Source of the DNA: Fimbriimonadales bacterium
Lineage (GTDB): Bacteria; Armatimonadota; Fimbriimonadia; Fimbriimonadales; GBS-DC
DNA length: 6,649 nucleotides
Direction of reading: 5' to 3'
Assembly: GCA_026416065.1 (NCBI GenBank)
Contig: JAOAFW010000089.1
Coordinates: 1 to 6,649, forward strand
The notes under the pieces are model-generated. The model had not been told where the DNA came from. It saw nothing but the letters and a program-made list of their open reading frames with translations, and did not search any database. Shown here piece by piece: positions 5,799 through 6,649 of this stretch. The position numbers and the translations under genes are program-made. The stretch's first letter is position 1. Each line of letters begins with the position of its first letter.

Positions 5799-6649
5799 TC
5801 ATTCTTCTTCCCATACGAAACGCGGGACAGGCGCATCGCCGAAATTGAGCTGCACCAGCGGTCGGATGATTTGGTCTTGCATTACGCGCTCGGCGAGGTC
5901 GGCGCGCAGGGAGCGCAACTGAGTCTGTAGCACTTTCAGGTGGACCTGCCCCAGCGCGAGGCTGCCCACGCGCTGTCCCTCGTCGGTGGTGAGCGTCTCG
6001 CCCAGAATGCTTTTGGCGATTTCGGCGTTGTGGTGGGCGATGGCTTGGGCGAAGCTCTCCGCGCCCGACTGCTTGAACTCCAGCGCGTCCACTTTCACCT
6101 CTTCAGGCACGATAATCGCCGTCTCCTGTTGTACTTTATCGAGGGCGCGCAGCAGCTCCTCTTGTTGCGCGGGAGGCAAGCCTCGCCTGTAGACGCCAAT
6201 CAGCGTGGGCGAGGCGTACTTCGCCAGAAACAAATCCCACAGTTGCAGTATCCGCTCCTTGCTGCGCCATGCGCGATAGGCGGCGCGCAAGTCCGACTCG
6301 CCCGCAGGCGATTCGTAGCGTGGGTTGTAGGCGTACACGACGAACTTCTCGCGGGGTAGGCTCAGCCGCTCGCCGCTTGGCGTATACAGAACCAGCGACT
6401 GCAGGTTCCGATAGGCGTCTACTTCGAACCGAAACAGCGCAGGGTTCTTCGCCTTGAAGCCCTGCAGCGTCCATCGCCCTGCGTGGGGTGGCTCGGCGCG
6501 ATAGGCGTACAGTTTCTCCAGAATCGCGACGCCTTTAGCGAGCGCGTCCAGCGTGCGCCACAGCAGGCTGAACACGCCCCCGTGCATTGTGTGCAGGTTC
6601 TGCAGCACGAACTCGTGGGTGCGTTGCGCTTCGGGCGTGCTGTCGGCAG
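5799..6649 (-). CDS. Phage portal protein, Mu gp29-like (DUF935), partial at 5' end
   Basis: The frame is open to the right edge, so the N-terminus lies outside; 282 residues are visible. A GTG at 6608 is in frame, but coding-like, family-matching sequence (EAQRTHEF) continues upstream of it, so it is not the start. Portal proteins form the dodecameric ring through which the terminase packages DNA into the head. Recognisable family features, numbered from the window edge: THEFVLQNLH and the following LDALAKGVAILE helix (10-34), W-x-L plus PALFRFEVD (about 59-67), PREKFVVYAYNPR (98-110), G-E-S-DL (about 116-120), WDLFLAKYASPTLIGVY (137-153), IVPEE (169-173), then the highly characteristic AKSILGETLTTDEG (211-224) and IIRPLVQLNFG (260-270). 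After LNFG there are only 12 more residues, ending FVWEEE, whereas I remember Mu gp29-type portals continuing further. The gene may therefore be 3'-truncated. Lower alternative: a portal of a gene-transfer-agent-like element. Confidence 0.85.
   Translation of the reverse strand, partial: ADSTPEAQRTHEFVLQNLHTMHGGVFSLLWRTLDALAKGVAILEKLYAYRAEPPHAGRWTLQGFKAKNPALFRFEVDAYRNLQSLVLYTPSGERLSLPREKFVVYAYNPRYESPAGESDLRAAYRAWRSKERILQLWDLFLAKYASPTLIGVYRRGLPPAQQEELLRALDKVQQETAIIVPEEVKVDALEFKQSGAESFAQAIAHHNAEIAKSILGETLTTDEGQRVGSLALGQVHLKVLQTQLRSLRADLAERVMQDQIIRPLVQLNFGDAPVPRFVWEEE

Noticed and set aside
5383..5814. Minus-strand open frame of 143 codons running from the portal end into galE, a possible frameshifted portal tail
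   Set aside because: The protein is Arg/Ser/Pro-rich without portal-like sequence and is the complement of galE, so it is a shadow and not a continuation of the portal.

Overview
The window looks like an ordinary bacterial chromosome segment of moderately high GC that meets phage-derived DNA at its right edge. The dockerin-tailed, PPC-containing secreted protein, the protein style and an intergenic GGAATGAC-type palindrome remind me of thermophilic or hot-spring lineages such as Armatimonadota. That placement is an impression from protein style, not a database result, and should be held loosely.

Layout, left to right. Positions 1-132 are the last 43 codons of a plus-strand gene whose tail resembles the C-terminus of DNA photolyases. 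A perfect 9-bp hairpin lies in the 27-bp gap before the next, convergent gene. Three minus-strand genes follow, read right to left: a 4-coumarate-CoA-ligase-like acyl-CoA synthetase (4741-3173), a secreted two-PPC plus dockerin protein (3034-1352), and citrate synthase (1299-160). A bipartite palindromic repeat (3090-3161) separates the acyl-CoA synthetase from the secreted-protein gene. The secreted-protein gene and citrate synthase are only 52 bp apart and may share a transcript. A plus-strand UDP-glucose 4-epimerase gene (galE, 4812-5792) diverges from the acyl-CoA synthetase across a 70-bp region. It has an extended -10 promoter placed so that the mRNA would be leaderless or nearly so.

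Six bases after the galE stop, a minus-strand gene enters from the right edge. It encodes the C-terminal part of a Mu gp29-like (DUF935) phage portal protein. Downstream of the portal, where a Mu-like phage would carry its head-morphogenesis gene, there is only the host galE gene. This therefore looks like the edge of a prophage or a prophage remnant.

Functionally, the acyl-CoA synthetase activates carboxylic acids to CoA thioesters and citrate synthase consumes acetyl-CoA, so both belong to central carbon metabolism. The epimerase supplies UDP-galactose-type sugars for envelope polysaccharide or galactose use. These genes do not form an obvious single pathway. I found no tRNA, rRNA, CRISPR array or transposase, and no gene-free stretch longer than about 140 bp.
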